Shown here: piece by piece, positions 34,437 through 43,138 of the stretch
Position numbering within the stretch: the first letter of the stretch is position 1
How the letters are laid out: every line of letters starts with the position of its first letter
NCBI RefSeq assembly: GCF_005870035.1
Contig: NZ_SWJG01000001.1
Span: 2,033,639 to 2,097,638, forward strand
Source of the DNA: Spirosoma lacussanchae
GTDB taxonomy: Bacteria; Bacteroidota; Bacteroidia; Cytophagales; Spirosomataceae
DNA length: 64,000 nucleotides
Direction: 5' to 3'
Made by a program: the position numbers and the translations under genes
The notes under the pieces: model-generated
The model's input: the letters and a program-made list of their open reading frames with translations, nothing else
Database searches by the model: none
What the model was told of the DNA's origin: nothing

Positions 34437-35900
34437 TTAGTAGTTTTTATCTGACGAGCCAAAATTGGTGAACCGGCTGTTGCCGGTACCGCGGCTGGGG
34501 CGCTGCTCGGAACCATTCCGTTGCCGGCCCTGGCTGCTGCCGTTGCGGGCTTGTCCGCCTTTGGTGCCTTCGCTCCGGAACGAGTTGCCATTCCCCGACG
34601 AATTGGGTCGTCCGCTGTTGCTTCGGGTTTGACCGCTTCCCGATGAGGTGCTCGACATCCGACCGTTTCCGTGCTGGGGGCGGGCGTTGCCCTGCCGGTT
34701 GCCGCCACCGTTGCGACCCTGGCGTTGCGGTGGGGCCGGATTTACTTTAGTCGTATCAATATCCAGTACATACGGATGTTCATCGATAACCGGAACCTGC
34801 TTGCCGATCAGTTTGTGAATGTCGCGCAGGAACTCCGTTTCTTCCGCGTCGCAGAACGACAGGGCTATGCCGTCGTTTCCTGCCCGGCCAGTTCGGCCAA
34901 TGCGGTGTACATACGTTTCGGGAATGTTGGGCAGTTCGTAGTTAATTACGTGCGACAGTTCGTCGACGTCGATACCGCGGGCCGCAATATCGGTTGCCAC
35001 CAGCACACGCGTTTCGCGCGTCTTGAAGTTTGAGAGCGCCCGCTGACGGGCATTCTGCGACTTGTTACCGTGAATGGCTTCGGCTTTGATACCTACCCGA
35101 ACCAGGTCTTTTACCACTTTGTCAGCCCCGTGTTTGGTGCGGGCAAAAACCAGCGCCGACTTAATGCGCTGATCATCCAGAATATGAACCAGCAGTTTAC
35201 GCTTATCTTCCTTGCTGACAAAGTACATGGCCTGCTGAATGGTATCGGCCGTTGATGATACGGGGGTCACCTCAACTTTGGCAGGGTTATGCAGAATGGT
35301 ATCGGCCAGTTTGGCTACATCGGTAGGCATCGTAGCCGAGAAAAACAGCGACTGACGCCGTTCGGGTAGTTTAGCGATGACTTTCTTAACGTCATGGATA
35401 AAACCCATGTCGAGCATACGGTCGGCCTCGTCCAGCACGAAGAATTGTACATCGCGCAGATGAATAAAGCCCTGATTCATGAGGTCGAGCAAACGGCCTG
35501 GCGTAGCAATCAGAATATCCAGACCAGCTTTGATGGCATTGACCTGGCTATGCTGGGACACGCCCCCAAAAATAACGGCATGACGCAGGTTCAGGTGTCG
35601 CCCGTAGGCTGCAAAACTTTCGTCGATCTGAATAGCCAGCTCACGCGTTGGGGTAAGAACCAGCGTCTTGATGCGCCGGGGACCACCCGCATTTTTGCTC
35701 CGTTCTTCGTTAAGCAGTTGTAAGATCGGGATAGCAAAGGCGGCTGTTTTACCCGTACCAGTTTGTGCGCAGCCGAGGAGGTCACGCCGACCGAGTAAAA
35801 TAGGAATAGCCTGTTGCTGAATGGGGGTAGGGGTAGTGTATCCTTCTTCGGCAAGTGCCTTCTGGATTGGTTCAATCAGTGATAAATCGGAAAATTGCAT
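34437..35900 (-). CDS. DEAD-box ATP-dependent RNA helicase (RhlE type)
   Basis: A 487-residue protein. The helicase core spans about 1-375: Q motif [11 protein letters not shown], Walker [13 protein letters not shown] box [16 protein letters not shown] motif FFSATMP, and motif [12 protein letters not shown]. The C-terminal tail of about 110 residues is of low complexity, rich in Gly, Arg, Asn, Ser and Gln with RGN/RQG repeats, as in bacterial RhlE-like helicases, and should bind RNA unspecifically. Roles are ribosome assembly and RNA turnover at low temperature. It has its own upstream region of 139 nt containing short palindromes (35975-35990) but no consensus promoter that I can assign. Confidence 0.95.
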   Translation of the reverse strand: MQFSDLSLIEPIQKALAEEGYTTPTPIQQQAIPILLGRRDLLGCAQTGTGKTAAFAIPILQLLNEERSKNAGGPRRIKTLVLTPTRELAIQIDESFAAYGRHLNLRHAVIFGGVSQHSQVNAIKAGLDILIATPGRLLDLMNQGFIHLRDVQFFVLDEADRMLDMGFIHDVKKVIAKLPERRQSLFFSATMPTDVAKLADTILHNPAKVEVTPVSSTADTIQQAMYFVSKEDKRKLLVHILDDQRIKSALVFARTKHGADKVVKDLVRVGIKAEAIHGNKSQNARQRALSNFKTRETRVLVATDIAARGIDVDELSHVINYELPNIPETYVHRIGRTGRAGNDGIALSFCDAEETEFLRDIHKLIGKQVPVIDEHPYVLDIDTTKVNPAPPQRQGRNGGGNRQGNARPQHGNGRMSSTSSGSGQTRSNSGRPNSSGNGNSFRSEGTKGGQARNGSSQGRQRNGSEQRPSRGTGNSRFTNFGSSDKNY

Positions 35901-36039
35901 GGGTAGGCTGGACGTCGGTAGGCAGTGGAAAAGCGGTGTTTATGAAGTCCAGCATCCAACGTCGAAAAAATGAAGTTATACGTCTATAACCTCACTGTGG
36001 CAAAGAAAGTGCCATACTTGTCGGTATGTTAAATTCTTC

Positions 36040-36813
36040 CTATTCGTAGATACTGCCCGCTGCCTGTTCAACCACAGCTTTGGGCATGAGCCAGGCCATC
36101 AGTTTGCCGAGTTTATTGAGTACGCCCGTAACGACTTCGGTTTGGCCTGACAGCGTTGCATCGACTGCCTGGCGGGCGACTTCGGCAGGAGTCATGTTCA
36201 CTTTTTCGGCTGCCCTGCGGCCTTTTTCGCCAATCTGAGCCCGCGTCACAAAGTCAGTATCAGTTGCTCCGGGACAAACGCAGGTTACCGAGACCGAAGT
36301 GCGTTTCAGCTCCTGGGCCAGGCCCCGGCTAAACTGTAGAACCAGTGCCTTAGAGGCTGCGTACAGACTCAGGCGGGGTATGGCCTGGTAGGCAGCCGAG
36401 CTGCCAATGTTCAGAATGTAAGCGCGGGGCTGTTGCTTAAGCTGGGGTAAAAAAAGGTAACAGAGCTTTACGAGGGTGGTATTGTTTACCGCCAGCATGT
36501 CGAGGTGCTCGGTCAGGGCGTGACTTTCGAAGAGTCCGCTCAATCCATAGCCGGCGTTATTGACCAGCAGCTGCACCTTGTATCCGTTCTGCTCACACCA
36601 GCTGAATACCTGCCCGGCGGCATCGGCTGCGGCCAGGTCGGCAACCAGCACCTCGGTGCGAACGCCGTAGGTGTCGGCTAACCGACGGGCCTGCTGCTGC
36701 AGCACCGACTCTGAACGGGCTACCAGCAACAGGTCAAACTTTCGGCGGGCCAGTTCGTCGGCAATGGCCAGGCCAATGCCACGGCTGGCACCGGTAATCA
36801 GAGCGTAAGGCAT
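36040..36813 (-). CDS. Short-chain dehydrogenase/reductase
   Basis: A 257-residue classical SDR starting at ATG 36813 so that the Rossmann motif ALITGASRGIGLAIAD begins at residue 3. Other motifs are NNAGYG, catalytic Ser-Tyr-Lys (NIGSSAAY, then LYAASKALV) and CPGATDTDF. The cofactor is probably NADPH, given the RS after the second strand. The substrate is unknown; the closest general type is the DltE/YqjQ-like group. It is downstream of the PhyH gene on the same strand, with an 18-bp perfect inverted repeat ending 13 nt before the start. Confidence 0.9.
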   Translation of the reverse strand: MPYALITGASRGIGLAIADELARRKFDLLLVARSESVLQQQARRLADTYGVRTEVLVADLAAADAAGQVFSWCEQNGYKVQLLVNNAGYGLSGLFESHALTEHLDMLAVNNTTLVKLCYLFLPQLKQQPRAYILNIGSSAAYQAIPRLSLYAASKALVLQFSRGLAQELKRTSVSVTCVCPGATDTDFVTRAQIGEKGRRAAEKVNMTPAEVARQAVDATLSGQTEVVTGVLNKLGKLMAWLMPKAVVEQAAGSIYE

Positions 36814-36826
36814 ACACAAAAAACGA

Positions 36827-36878
36827 TTTACGGTATTTAGCCCCTGCGGATCGAGTCCTGGGGGCTAAATACCGTAAA
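36827..36878 (-). repeat. 18-bp perfect inverted repeat between the PhyH and SDR genes
   Basis: Arms TTTACGGTATTTAGCCCC (36827-36844) and GGGGCTAAATACCGTAAA (36861-36878), 16-nt loop. On the mRNA it starts 8 nt after the PhyH stop and ends 13 nt before the SDR ATG. There is no T-run. Confidence 0.85.
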
Positions 36879-36886
36879 CAGTATAC

Positions 36887-37702
36887 TTAAATATTTACTT
36901 TCGAGATAAACCGGTGGTAGAACGGCGTCTTACTGTTTTCATGCTTAGGCATGTACTTACCCGTTACAACCGGCACGTACATGACCCGACGACGGCTGGC
37001 TTCGCCAAAGTGGGGCGATTGCTGAGCCCGGTGCCAGAGCCGGCCATCATGTACCGATAGATCCCCAGCCTGAATATCGAAGCCGATTTCGTGCTTGTCG
37101 GGATCGTTGTCCACGAAGTATTTCTTCCGGAAGAGCATCTTGATGATACCCTGCTTATGGGTGCCCGGAATAACGCGCAGGCCACCATTTTCGTAGGGCG
37201 TATCGTTCAGGTGAATGCCTACGTTCAGCATCGGCATGATGCGCTGCCCGAGAAAAATGTCGCGGGGGCTATCGGTATGCCAGCCCATCTGCGAAAATTT
37301 ACTGTTGGGCGTACGTACGTAGTGGTTGAGGATGAGTCCGTCTTTTTCGATTTCGGCGATGCGACCTTCATAGGGTTGCAGCAAATCGACAACGGCCTGA
37401 AGGCGCGGGTCCTGTAGAAACTCATGAAGGGCTGTGCTGTGCTGAGACAGGAAACACATACGCTGAATCATGGGATTTCCGGCTTCATCCTTTCCGAATT
37501 TCAGCGGAACTCCATTCACTTTATCGCGGCCTTCAGCCAGCCATTGCTGTTCAATCCGAATGGTTTCGCTGATAAATAATTTTACGGTTTCGGGATTAAT
37601 AAAATTCTTGAAAACAATCACACCGTGTTTATTAAAAAACTGGCGCTGTTCTGTGGTAATGGTTTCGCCCAGGGTAAACGGGGGCAAGGATATTTTGCTC
37701 AT
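36887..37702 (-). CDS. Phytanoyl-CoA dioxygenase (PhyH) family protein
   Basis: A 271-residue Fe(II)/2-oxoglutarate oxygenase. The iron triad is His and Asp in MGWHTDSPRD and a distal His in DGRLWHRAQ; the 2-oxoglutarate-binding Arg is expected in SRRRVMYVP. The N-terminal FFNKHGVIVFKNFI is the usual PhyH entry. The family hydroxylates diverse small molecules and lipids; the substrate is unknown. It has a minus-strand -7 element (37797-37804) upstream and is probably co-transcribed with the SDR, a plausible hydroxylation-oxidation pair (inference). Confidence 0.88.
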   Translation of the reverse strand: MSKISLPPFTLGETITTEQRQFFNKHGVIVFKNFINPETVKLFISETIRIEQQWLAEGRDKVNGVPLKFGKDEAGNPMIQRMCFLSQHSTALHEFLQDPRLQAVVDLLQPYEGRIAEIEKDGLILNHYVRTPNSKFSQMGWHTDSPRDIFLGQRIMPMLNVGIHLNDTPYENGGLRVIPGTHKQGIIKMLFRKKYFVDNDPDKHEIGFDIQAGDLSVHDGRLWHRAQQSPHFGEASRRRVMYVPVVTGKYMPKHENSKTPFYHRFISKVNI

Positions 37703-38201
37703 ATCGGTGGTTTTGCAATGCAGGTATTTCGGTATCGTACTAGCTGTATGGGTGTAGAGCTGACAGAATCAACGAGGTAACATTATCTTAACGTGCCAAA
37801 TCTAATAAATTTACAATTTTGGGATTACTTTACCGCCATATAATTAATTCGACTTTAATCGGCACTTCTTCTGTAAACAGGCGCTATTCTCTTACGGATA
37901 TAGGGTAATTTATTGACTGTCAGTTGTTTTTTGGCTCTGCTTATTCTTTATGAACCGGGAGCCGGTTAGTAAATAACAAATCATCTTGAACGCGTAATAT
38001 TCTTATTCTGCTGGCTGATAATCAGATTTACAGCCATCCGTTGAACCAGTGAATATGCCCGCCTATGTGGCTAGTATTTTTTTTGCTGCCGAATTGGTCG
38101 TACCAGGTCTGGCAATCGCGAACGTTGTCCCTTAAACGGAATCCCCGAAGTATGCTGACCTGGGGCGGGGTTTGTGTGGATGCTGGTCGGCAGCCGGCTT
38201 T
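37703..38201. other. 499-bp intergenic region between the PhyH and PAP2 genes
   Basis: AT-rich with no credible gene. It holds the likely PhyH promoter (37797-37804). A 6-bp inverted repeat, GGTCGG / CCGACC (38185-38215), at the edge overlaps the PAP2 stop and may weakly terminate that transcript. Nothing else is recognised. Confidence 0.5.
37797..37804 (-). promoter_or_regulatory. Promoter -7 element of the PhyH gene
   Basis: The minus strand reads TAGATTTG, an exact TAnnTTTG match, about 95 nt before the start codon. No well-spaced -33 element is seen. Confidence 0.4.
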
Positions 38202-38885
38202 TTATAATACCGACCGTTCTTCTTCGTTTTTTTCGACCCTGTTCCAGCCGCTCAGGGCCAGCCGTTTGCCCAGCCAGTAAAGCGGGTAGGTAAATGCAAA
38301 CGCCCCCAGTACATCCACGGTATAATGTACGTGCTGTACCAGCAACAGACTCCCGACAAGCAGTGACCCAATTAAGGCCAGCAGTCTGTCCCACCACCGG
38401 CGCAGACACAAGAACATCAGGAAGATACTGGATGTATGACCGGAGTAAAAAAGATCCTTGGTAATATACGTTTTGCCATAAAATGCATTGCTGATTGGGT
38501 CTATCAGCGGAATGAGACCAGCTGGCGGATTTAGTGGTACCAGGTTGATACTCAGCATGCGGGATAGGCTAACGATGATGTAGCCATACGTGAACATCAT
38601 AAATATGGCCGGGCTGCGTCGGGCCCGAACGATGAGCAACAGGGCCGTTGCCCAGATGATCAGGAAAATACCCAGCGATACATCCTGAGGAGGTAACTGA
38701 TTCAGCAACCAGTCGTTCAGGACGGGCCCCTGATGCCGTTCTATAGTTTGAAAGAAAACCGGGAACGTAAATAGCAACGCCATCGTAGAGGCCAGGCCCA
38801 CAAAAAACTTGATGCGGAATATGGGTTGTTGCCAGGCTACCTGCCAGGCCAGATCGCCAGTGGGATCAGGAGAGAGAATACGCAT
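38202..38885 (-). CDS. PAP2_C / sphingomyelin-synthase-like phosphatase or phosphotransferase
   Basis: A 227-residue protein with about six membrane helices. The PAP2_C catalytic pattern is present: SGHTSS (first His) in DLFYSGHTSSIFLMF, then HVHYTVDVLGAF with the second His and the Asp. This is the His-His-Asp triad of sphingomyelin and phosphatidylinositol-ceramide synthases and of lipid phosphate phosphatases. Bacteroidota make sphingolipids, so transfer of a head group to ceramide or removal of phosphate are both plausible; which one cannot be decided. It has its own promoter (38907-38914), 53 nt downstream of nuoH. Confidence 0.78.
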   Translation of the reverse strand: MRILSPDPTGDLAWQVAWQQPIFRIKFFVGLASTMALLFTFPVFFQTIERHQGPVLNDWLLNQLPPQDVSLGIFLIIWATALLLIVRARRSPAIFMMFTYGYIIVSLSRMLSINLVPLNPPAGLIPLIDPISNAFYGKTYITKDLFYSGHTSSIFLMFLCLRRWWDRLLALIGSLLVGSLLLVQHVHYTVDVLGAFAFTYPLYWLGKRLALSGWNRVEKNEEERSVL

Positions 38886-38906
38886 TTGTACACGCTAAAA
38901 AGGCCG

Positions 38907-38914
38907 CAAAGGTA
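38907..38914 (-). promoter_or_regulatory. Promoter -7 element of the PAP2 gene
   Basis: The minus strand reads TACCTTTG, an exact TAnnTTTG, about 22 nt before the ATG at 38885. It lies in a foldable gap (GGTACGA / TCGTA..TACC) after nuoH. Confidence 0.5.
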
Positions 38915-38938
38915 CGAAAGCCAGCTCGTATGTACCAG

Positions 38939-40030
38939 TTACACCATCAGCAATCGCCAGATACCCGATGCCAGCAGCAGCAGCAGGCCAGCCGGTGTCA
39001 GCACTTTCCAGCACAGAAACATCATCTGGTCAACCCGAATGCGGGGGAATGTCCACCGGACCCACATCTGGAGCAGCACCGCCAGGAACACTTTACTCAA
39101 TAGCCAGAAGGCCCCCGTTACATTACCCCATACGGTGCCGGGCGCGCCACTTGTCCAGTCAGCAAGCCGGACTGGCCCAATGTTGGGAAGGGGCGTATTC
39201 CAGCTACCCAGAAACAGGACGGCCCCCAAAAACGATACCAGGAGCATCATGGCATACTCCGACAGATATAGAAGCGCAAACCGCATGCCTGAATACTCGG
39301 TATGAAACCCGCCCACAATCTCCGATTCGCCCTCCGGGAGGTCGAAGGGGGCGCGGTTGCTCTCAGCCAGCGTGCAGATAAAGAAAATCACGTAGGCGAT
39401 CAATAAAAACGGATTCCGGAGAACGTTCCAGGCAAAAATACCGCCCCAGCCCGTTACGTCGATTCCGAGGAATTTGAGGCCGAACAAATAGTTGGTATCT
39501 GTCGTGTAAATACCCTGTTGAAAGCTGATTTCCTGCAGGTTGAGCGTCTGCGCAATCATGGCAACGCACAGGATCATCAGACCCAGCGGAATTTCGTAGG
39601 ATATGATCTGGGCCACCGATCGCATGGCTCCGAACAACGAATATTTGTTGTTTGACCCCCAGCCTGCCATCAGGATGCCCACGACATCGAAAGAAACAAT
39701 GGCCATCAGGTAAAAGACGCCCACGGCGGCTCCCGATCCCTGTACATCTGGGGTGAGGGGTAGTACCGCAAAGCCGGCAAAGACAGAGGCAAAAATGACG
39801 GCCGGCGCCAGCAGGAACAATCGACGATCGGCCGCTGTCGGTACAATATCTTCTTTCTGCAGGAGTTTCAGCAGGTCGGCAAATAACTGCAGCAAACCCC
39901 ACTTACCCGTTTCCATGGGGCCGAGCCGGTCCTGCATAAACGCCGACACCTTCCGTTCGGTGTAAACGCCAACGACTACGAAGCCGGAAGCAATCAGCAG
40001 AAAAAGAGGAAGAGCCAGCACAGCATACAA
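38939..40030 (-). CDS. nuoH: NADH-quinone oxidoreductase subunit H (solitary)
   Basis: A 363-residue membrane subunit of complex I with about eight helices. Family signatures are ERKVSAFMQDRLGP, the quinone-site loop GWGSNNKYSLFGAMRSVAQ, and PFDLPEGESEIVGGFHTEYS. NuoH links the quinone chamber to the proton channels. The start is uncertain: TTG 40030 gives the usual short first helix. The frame stays open upstream into a hairpin and asnS, but that extension encodes no family sequence. Its neighbours are asnS and a PAP2 gene; no other nuo gene is within the window, which is unusual. It may be downstream of asnS in one transcript. Confidence 0.88.
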   Translation of the reverse strand: MYAVLALPLFLLIASGFVVVGVYTERKVSAFMQDRLGPMETGKWGLLQLFADLLKLLQKEDIVPTAADRRLFLLAPAVIFASVFAGFAVLPLTPDVQGSGAAVGVFYLMAIVSFDVVGILMAGWGSNNKYSLFGAMRSVAQIISYEIPLGLMILCVAMIAQTLNLQEISFQQGIYTTDTNYLFGLKFLGIDVTGWGGIFAWNVLRNPFLLIAYVIFFICTLAESNRAPFDLPEGESEIVGGFHTEYSGMRFALLYLSEYAMMLLVSFLGAVLFLGSWNTPLPNIGPVRLADWTSGAPGTVWGNVTGAFWLLSKVFLAVLLQMWVRWTFPRIRVDQMMFLCWKVLTPAGLLLLLASGIWRLLMV

Positions 40031-40044
40031 GGGGAATGCCTGAC

Positions 40045-40084
40045 GCTGCCAGCGGCCTACTCGTCGGGTCAGGCCGCTGGCAGC
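40045..40084 (-). repeat. 14-bp perfect inverted repeat between asnS and nuoH
   Basis: GCTGCCAGCGGCCT (40045-40058) / AGGCCGCTGGCAGC (40071-40084), 12-nt loop, extendable with one mismatch. It lies 8 nt after the asnS stop and 14 nt before the likely nuoH start. There is no T-run. Confidence 0.85.
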
Positions 40085-40092
40085 ATCAGGGG

Positions 40093-41562
40093 TTAAAACT
40101 CGGCCTGTTTGGGCGCGCGCGGGAAAGGAATAACGTCGCGGATGTTGCCCATACCCGTCACGAACTGTACCAATCGTTCGAAGCCCAGCCCAAATCCGGC
40201 GTGGGGGGCCGAGCCGAACCGGCGTGTATCGAGGTACCACCAGATGGTTTCCGGATCGATCCCGACTTCCTGCATGCGGGCAACGAGCTTGTCGAGGTCG
40301 TCTTCCCGCTGCGATCCACCGATGATCTCGCCGATACCGGGAAAGAGCACATCCATAGCCCGAACCGTCTGGCCAAGTAGCTCGCCCCGGCTGTTGGTGG
40401 CCTGAGCCTCGTCCTGTTTCATGTAGAACGCCTTGATATCGCGGGGATAGTTGGTCAGGATAACCGGTTTTTTGAAATGCTTTTCGACCAGATACCGTTC
40501 GTGCTCAGACTGTAGGTCAACGCCCCAGCTTACCTCGTACTGAAACTGCCCTTTTTTGGCTGGTTTTGAATTGACAAGAATGTCGATCGCATCGGTGTAA
40601 GTTAACCGGACGAACTCGTTACTGATCACGAATTGAAGTTTTTCGAGCAGGCTCAACTCACTCTGTTCTTCTTTCTTCTTTGTTTTCTCTTCGTCTTTGA
40701 GCCGGTTGTCCAGAAACGCCAGATCGTCGGCACAGTGCTGCAGAGCGTAGCGGATAACGGTTTTAACGAAATCCTCGGCCAGGTTCATGTTATCTTCCAG
40801 CTCGTAAAAAGCCATCTCGGGCTCAATCATCCAGAACTCGGCCAGGTGACGGGTCGTGTTGGAGTTCTCGGCCCGGAAGGTGGGGCCAAATGTATAGATT
40901 TTGCCCAGCGCCAGTGCTCCCAGTTCGCCTTCGAGCTGGCCCGACACGGTCAGGTTCGTTTCGCGGCCGAAGAAATCCTGGCTGTAGTCTACGTTGCCAT
41001 CGTCGGTGAGGGGCGGATTGATCGGGTCGAGCGTCGTTACCCGGAACATCTCGCCAGCGCCCTCGGCATCGGAGGCCGTTATGATAGGCGTGTTAAGGTA
41101 GAAGAATCCGTTGTCGTTAAAATATTGATGCACCGCAAACGCCAGGGCGTGACGTACGCGGAGAATGGCGCTGAAGGTATTAGTTCGGGGGCGCAGGTGA
41201 GCAATCTCACGCAGAAACTCGAGCGAGTGTCTTTTGGGCTGGAGCGGGTACTTATCGGGGTCGGCCGCTCCGTAAATATGGACGCTGGCAATTTTTACCT
41301 CTACAGACTGTCCGGCACCCTGCGACTCTACCAGCTGGCCCGTTATGGCCAGGCAGGCTCCGGTTGTGATAAGTTTCAGGGTTTCGTCCGGGAGTTGTCC
41401 CGCTTCGGCTACGGCCTGAATGGTATTAATGGTAGAACCGTCGTTGAGGGCAATGAAGACCGCGTTTTTACTTTCACGCTTGGTGCGGACCCAACCTTTT
41501 ACGGTAACACTGGTGCCAACGGTTGCAGATTTGAGCAGCTGCTGAATGGGTAGATAACTCAT
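40093..41562 (-). CDS. asnS: Asparaginyl-tRNA synthetase
   Basis: A 489-residue class IIb synthetase. The N-terminal OB anticodon-binding domain has [20 protein letters not shown]. The catalytic core has motif 2 at [21 protein letters not shown] and motif 3 at [13 protein letters not shown] charged Lys/Glu-rich insertion (about 300-320) is typical of AsnRS. It charges tRNA-Asn, so the organism does not need to rely only on the amidotransferase route. The promoter -7 element is at 41594-41601. Confidence 0.97.
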   Translation of the reverse strand: MSYLPIQQLLKSATVGTSVTVKGWVRTKRESKNAVFIALNDGSTINTIQAVAEAGQLPDETLKLITTGACLAITGQLVESQGAGQSVEVKIASVHIYGAADPDKYPLQPKRHSLEFLREIAHLRPRTNTFSAILRVRHALAFAVHQYFNDNGFFYLNTPIITASDAEGAGEMFRVTTLDPINPPLTDDGNVDYSQDFFGRETNLTVSGQLEGELGALALGKIYTFGPTFRAENSNTTRHLAEFWMIEPEMAFYELEDNMNLAEDFVKTVIRYALQHCADDLAFLDNRLKDEEKTKKKEEQSELSLLEKLQFVISNEFVRLTYTDAIDILVNSKPAKKGQFQYEVSWGVDLQSEHERYLVEKHFKKPVILTNYPRDIKAFYMKQDEAQATNSRGELLGQTVRAMDVLFPGIGEIIGGSQREDDLDKLVARMQEVGIDPETIWWYLDTRRFGSAPHAGFGLGFERLVQFVTGMGNIRDVIPFPRAPKQAEF

Positions 41563-41593
41563 AAAAAAAAGCGATCAGTAGGGGATCGGCCCG

Positions 41594-41601
41594 CAAAAAT
41601 A
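41594..41601 (-). promoter_or_regulatory. Promoter -7 element of asnS
   Basis: The minus strand reads TATTTTTG, an exact TAnnTTTG, giving a leader of about 26 nt. Confidence 0.55.
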
Positions 41602-41779
41602 CAGATTGTCGACTGAATCGCCCACTTCTGTTTTAGGTGAAGCTCGATTCCACAAAAGGGCATGTTACTGCGTATAGAGGTAAACAACAGTATATACGTT
41701 TCAAACACCTGTTTTGTGGGGGGGAAAGCACCCGAAGAGTAAACAAGAAAGAACGGAGGGCGGTTGACAAAACGGGTAG

Positions 41780-42205
41780 TTACCAGCTCAGATCCACGGA
41801 CCAGGAGTCGCGCTGAAGGGCCCGGGTGAGGTAGACAAACTCAGGCTGGCGAATATCGAGCCGAACGATTAGCGGAAACCGGATTTCCCAGTTCCACCAG
41901 ACAGGGACCTGTTCCAGAGATAACTCCAGCTCCAGCTGGGTTATGTTGCCGACCGGCGAAGAAAGTCGCCGGACATAGCGTATGGGGTCCGTAAAGGGGA
42001 GTGGCGTACTTGATTCAGAAGCCAGCCAGGTCTGCAGAGCGGTCAACTGATCCGGCGGCAAGAGCGAATGAAACCGCACTACGGGTTGCTGGGGCTGGGA
42101 GCGGGTAGCCTGTCGCAGCGGCCATACCGTACCCGATAGGCGGACCAGGCCTTTGTCGAGGGAAAGGCCGAACGATAGCGTACAATTTTCGCCTTGAAAA
42201 CGCAT
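41780..42205 (-). CDS. Hypothetical protein, 141 residues
   Basis: No family recognised. It is rich in beta-forming segments, Trp and Pro (for example VRLSGTVWPLRQA, PVWWNWEIRFPLIVRLDI, DSWSVDLSW at the C-terminus), with no signal peptide or membrane helix. This suggests a small soluble all-beta protein. It is transcribed alone, divergent from sixA, across a region with a 6-bp inverted repeat (42254-42273). Codon use resembles its neighbours, so it is probably real. Confidence 0.6.
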   Translation of the reverse strand: MRFQGENCTLSFGLSLDKGLVRLSGTVWPLRQATRSQPQQPVVRFHSLLPPDQLTALQTWLASESSTPLPFTDPIRYVRRLSSPVGNITQLELELSLEQVPVWWNWEIRFPLIVRLDIRQPEFVYLTRALQRDSWSVDLSW

Positions 42206-42233
42206 GATAGTAGTATCGTTCTAATGACTTTGA

Positions 42234-42273
42234 TAGCTTTGCAACCTCTAAAATTAGTCGCTTTTTGGACTAA
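42234..42273. promoter_or_regulatory. Promoter-like element and palindrome in the divergent sixA region
   Basis: TAGCTTTG (42234-42241) is an exact rightward -7 element. Just downstream, TTAGTC (42254-42259) / GACTAA (42268-42273) with an 8-nt spacer has the shape of a regulator operator. Both assignments are tentative. Confidence 0.35.
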
Positions 42274-42372
42274 ATCCATAAAGTTGCTTTATTTTTTGTT
42301 TAAACGAACATAAACAAACCGGCTCGGTAGGCGACTGACCCTGCCAGGCCGACTGCCGATACAACACAATCT

Positions 42373-42879
42373 ATGATGATGCGTACCTTATATATTGTTC
42401 GTCATGCCAAAGCCGAAGAGCGGAACATGTTTGCCGCAGACCACGACCGGCAGCTCATTCCGGAGGGCATCACGGCGGCTGCCCGCGTAGGTCGGTACCT
42501 GCATAGCCGGCAGGTTGTACCGGGTCATATTATCAGCAGTACGGCTCCGCGCGCCAAAGACACGGCCCGGGTAGTAGCTGAACAGCTTGGGTTCGACACG
42601 AGCCAGATTCAGCTCAACCCGAATCTGTTCGATGGTGGGCCAAAAGCGTATCTGGAAGCTATCAACGAGTTGCCCGATACTATTGATTCGGCTATGATTG
42701 TGGGCCACAATCCGGACGTTTCGTACTTTGCCGAGTTCCTGACCCATCAGTCAATCGGGTCGATGAGTAAAGGTGCCGTCGTGGCTGTTTCGTTCGAGGG
42801 GCTAAGCTGGTCTGAGGTGTCGGGCCGTACGGGGTCGGTGATCTTTGAGATAGCACCTAAAACGCTGCCTGATTCGTAA
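42373..42879 (+). CDS. SixA-type phosphohistidine phosphatase (histidine phosphatase superfamily)
   Basis: A 168-residue protein. The catalytic RHG-type motif is VRHAKAEER (phospho-accepting His near residue 10). The second His is in IVGHNPDVSYFAEFL and Arg/Glu residues complete the pocket. SixA proteins dephosphorylate histidine-phosphorylated proteins such as HPt domains or PTS components. Three consecutive ATG codons (42373-42381) leave the exact start open. It is followed by a small membrane protein and a VOC gene on the same strand. Confidence 0.88.
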   Translation: MMMRTLYIVRHAKAEERNMFAADHDRQLIPEGITAAARVGRYLHSRQVVPGHIISSTAPRAKDTARVVAEQLGFDTSQIQLNPNLFDGGPKAYLEAINELPDTIDSAMIVGHNPDVSYFAEFLTHQSIGSMSKGAVVAVSFEGLSWSEVSGRTGSVIFEIAPKTLPDS

Positions 42880-42945
42880 GGAAATCGTCCCTGTCTCATT
42901 ACCGGCCCGGAAACAATGTGCTGCCTTTAGCAAATTGTAATCACC

Positions 42946-43134
42946 ATGAATCGCAACCGTCGTATTTTTATCGTTGTCTTTATTGTCTTCACAGCCATCG
43001 TGGCTCTGCTGGCTATCGATATGGGCCGCCGTACTACCGCGCCCTGGAACAAACGCAGGGAAGTAGAACGTGCCTTTAAACGGGATGGCACCAGCGCCGA
43101 TACGCTACTCTCCGATACACTGCTTACTCCCTGA
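42946..43134 (+). CDS. Small single-span membrane protein, function unknown
   Basis: A 62-residue protein: basic N-terminus (NRNRR), one hydrophobic helix IFIVVFIVFTAIVALLAI (about 7-24), then a charged tail. Its stop lies 4 nt before the VOC gene start, so translation is probably coupled. No family recognised. Confidence 0.7.
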   Translation: MNRNRRIFIVVFIVFTAIVALLAIDMGRRTTAPWNKRREVERAFKRDGTSADTLLSDTLLTP

Positions 43135-43138
43135 ACCC

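Noticed and set aside
38065..38280. 71-codon + strand frame at the PAP2 gene end
   Set aside because: Most of it overlaps the PAP2 gene antisense and it has no supporting features.
40031..40240. Upstream extension of nuoH into asnS
   Set aside because: The frame is open, but it translates a hairpin and the asnS 3' end in the wrong frame and does not resemble NuoH N-termini.
40633..41553. 306-codon open frame on the + strand opposite asnS
   Set aside because: Antisense shadow of asnS; no recognisable domain and no promoter or terminator in the right places.
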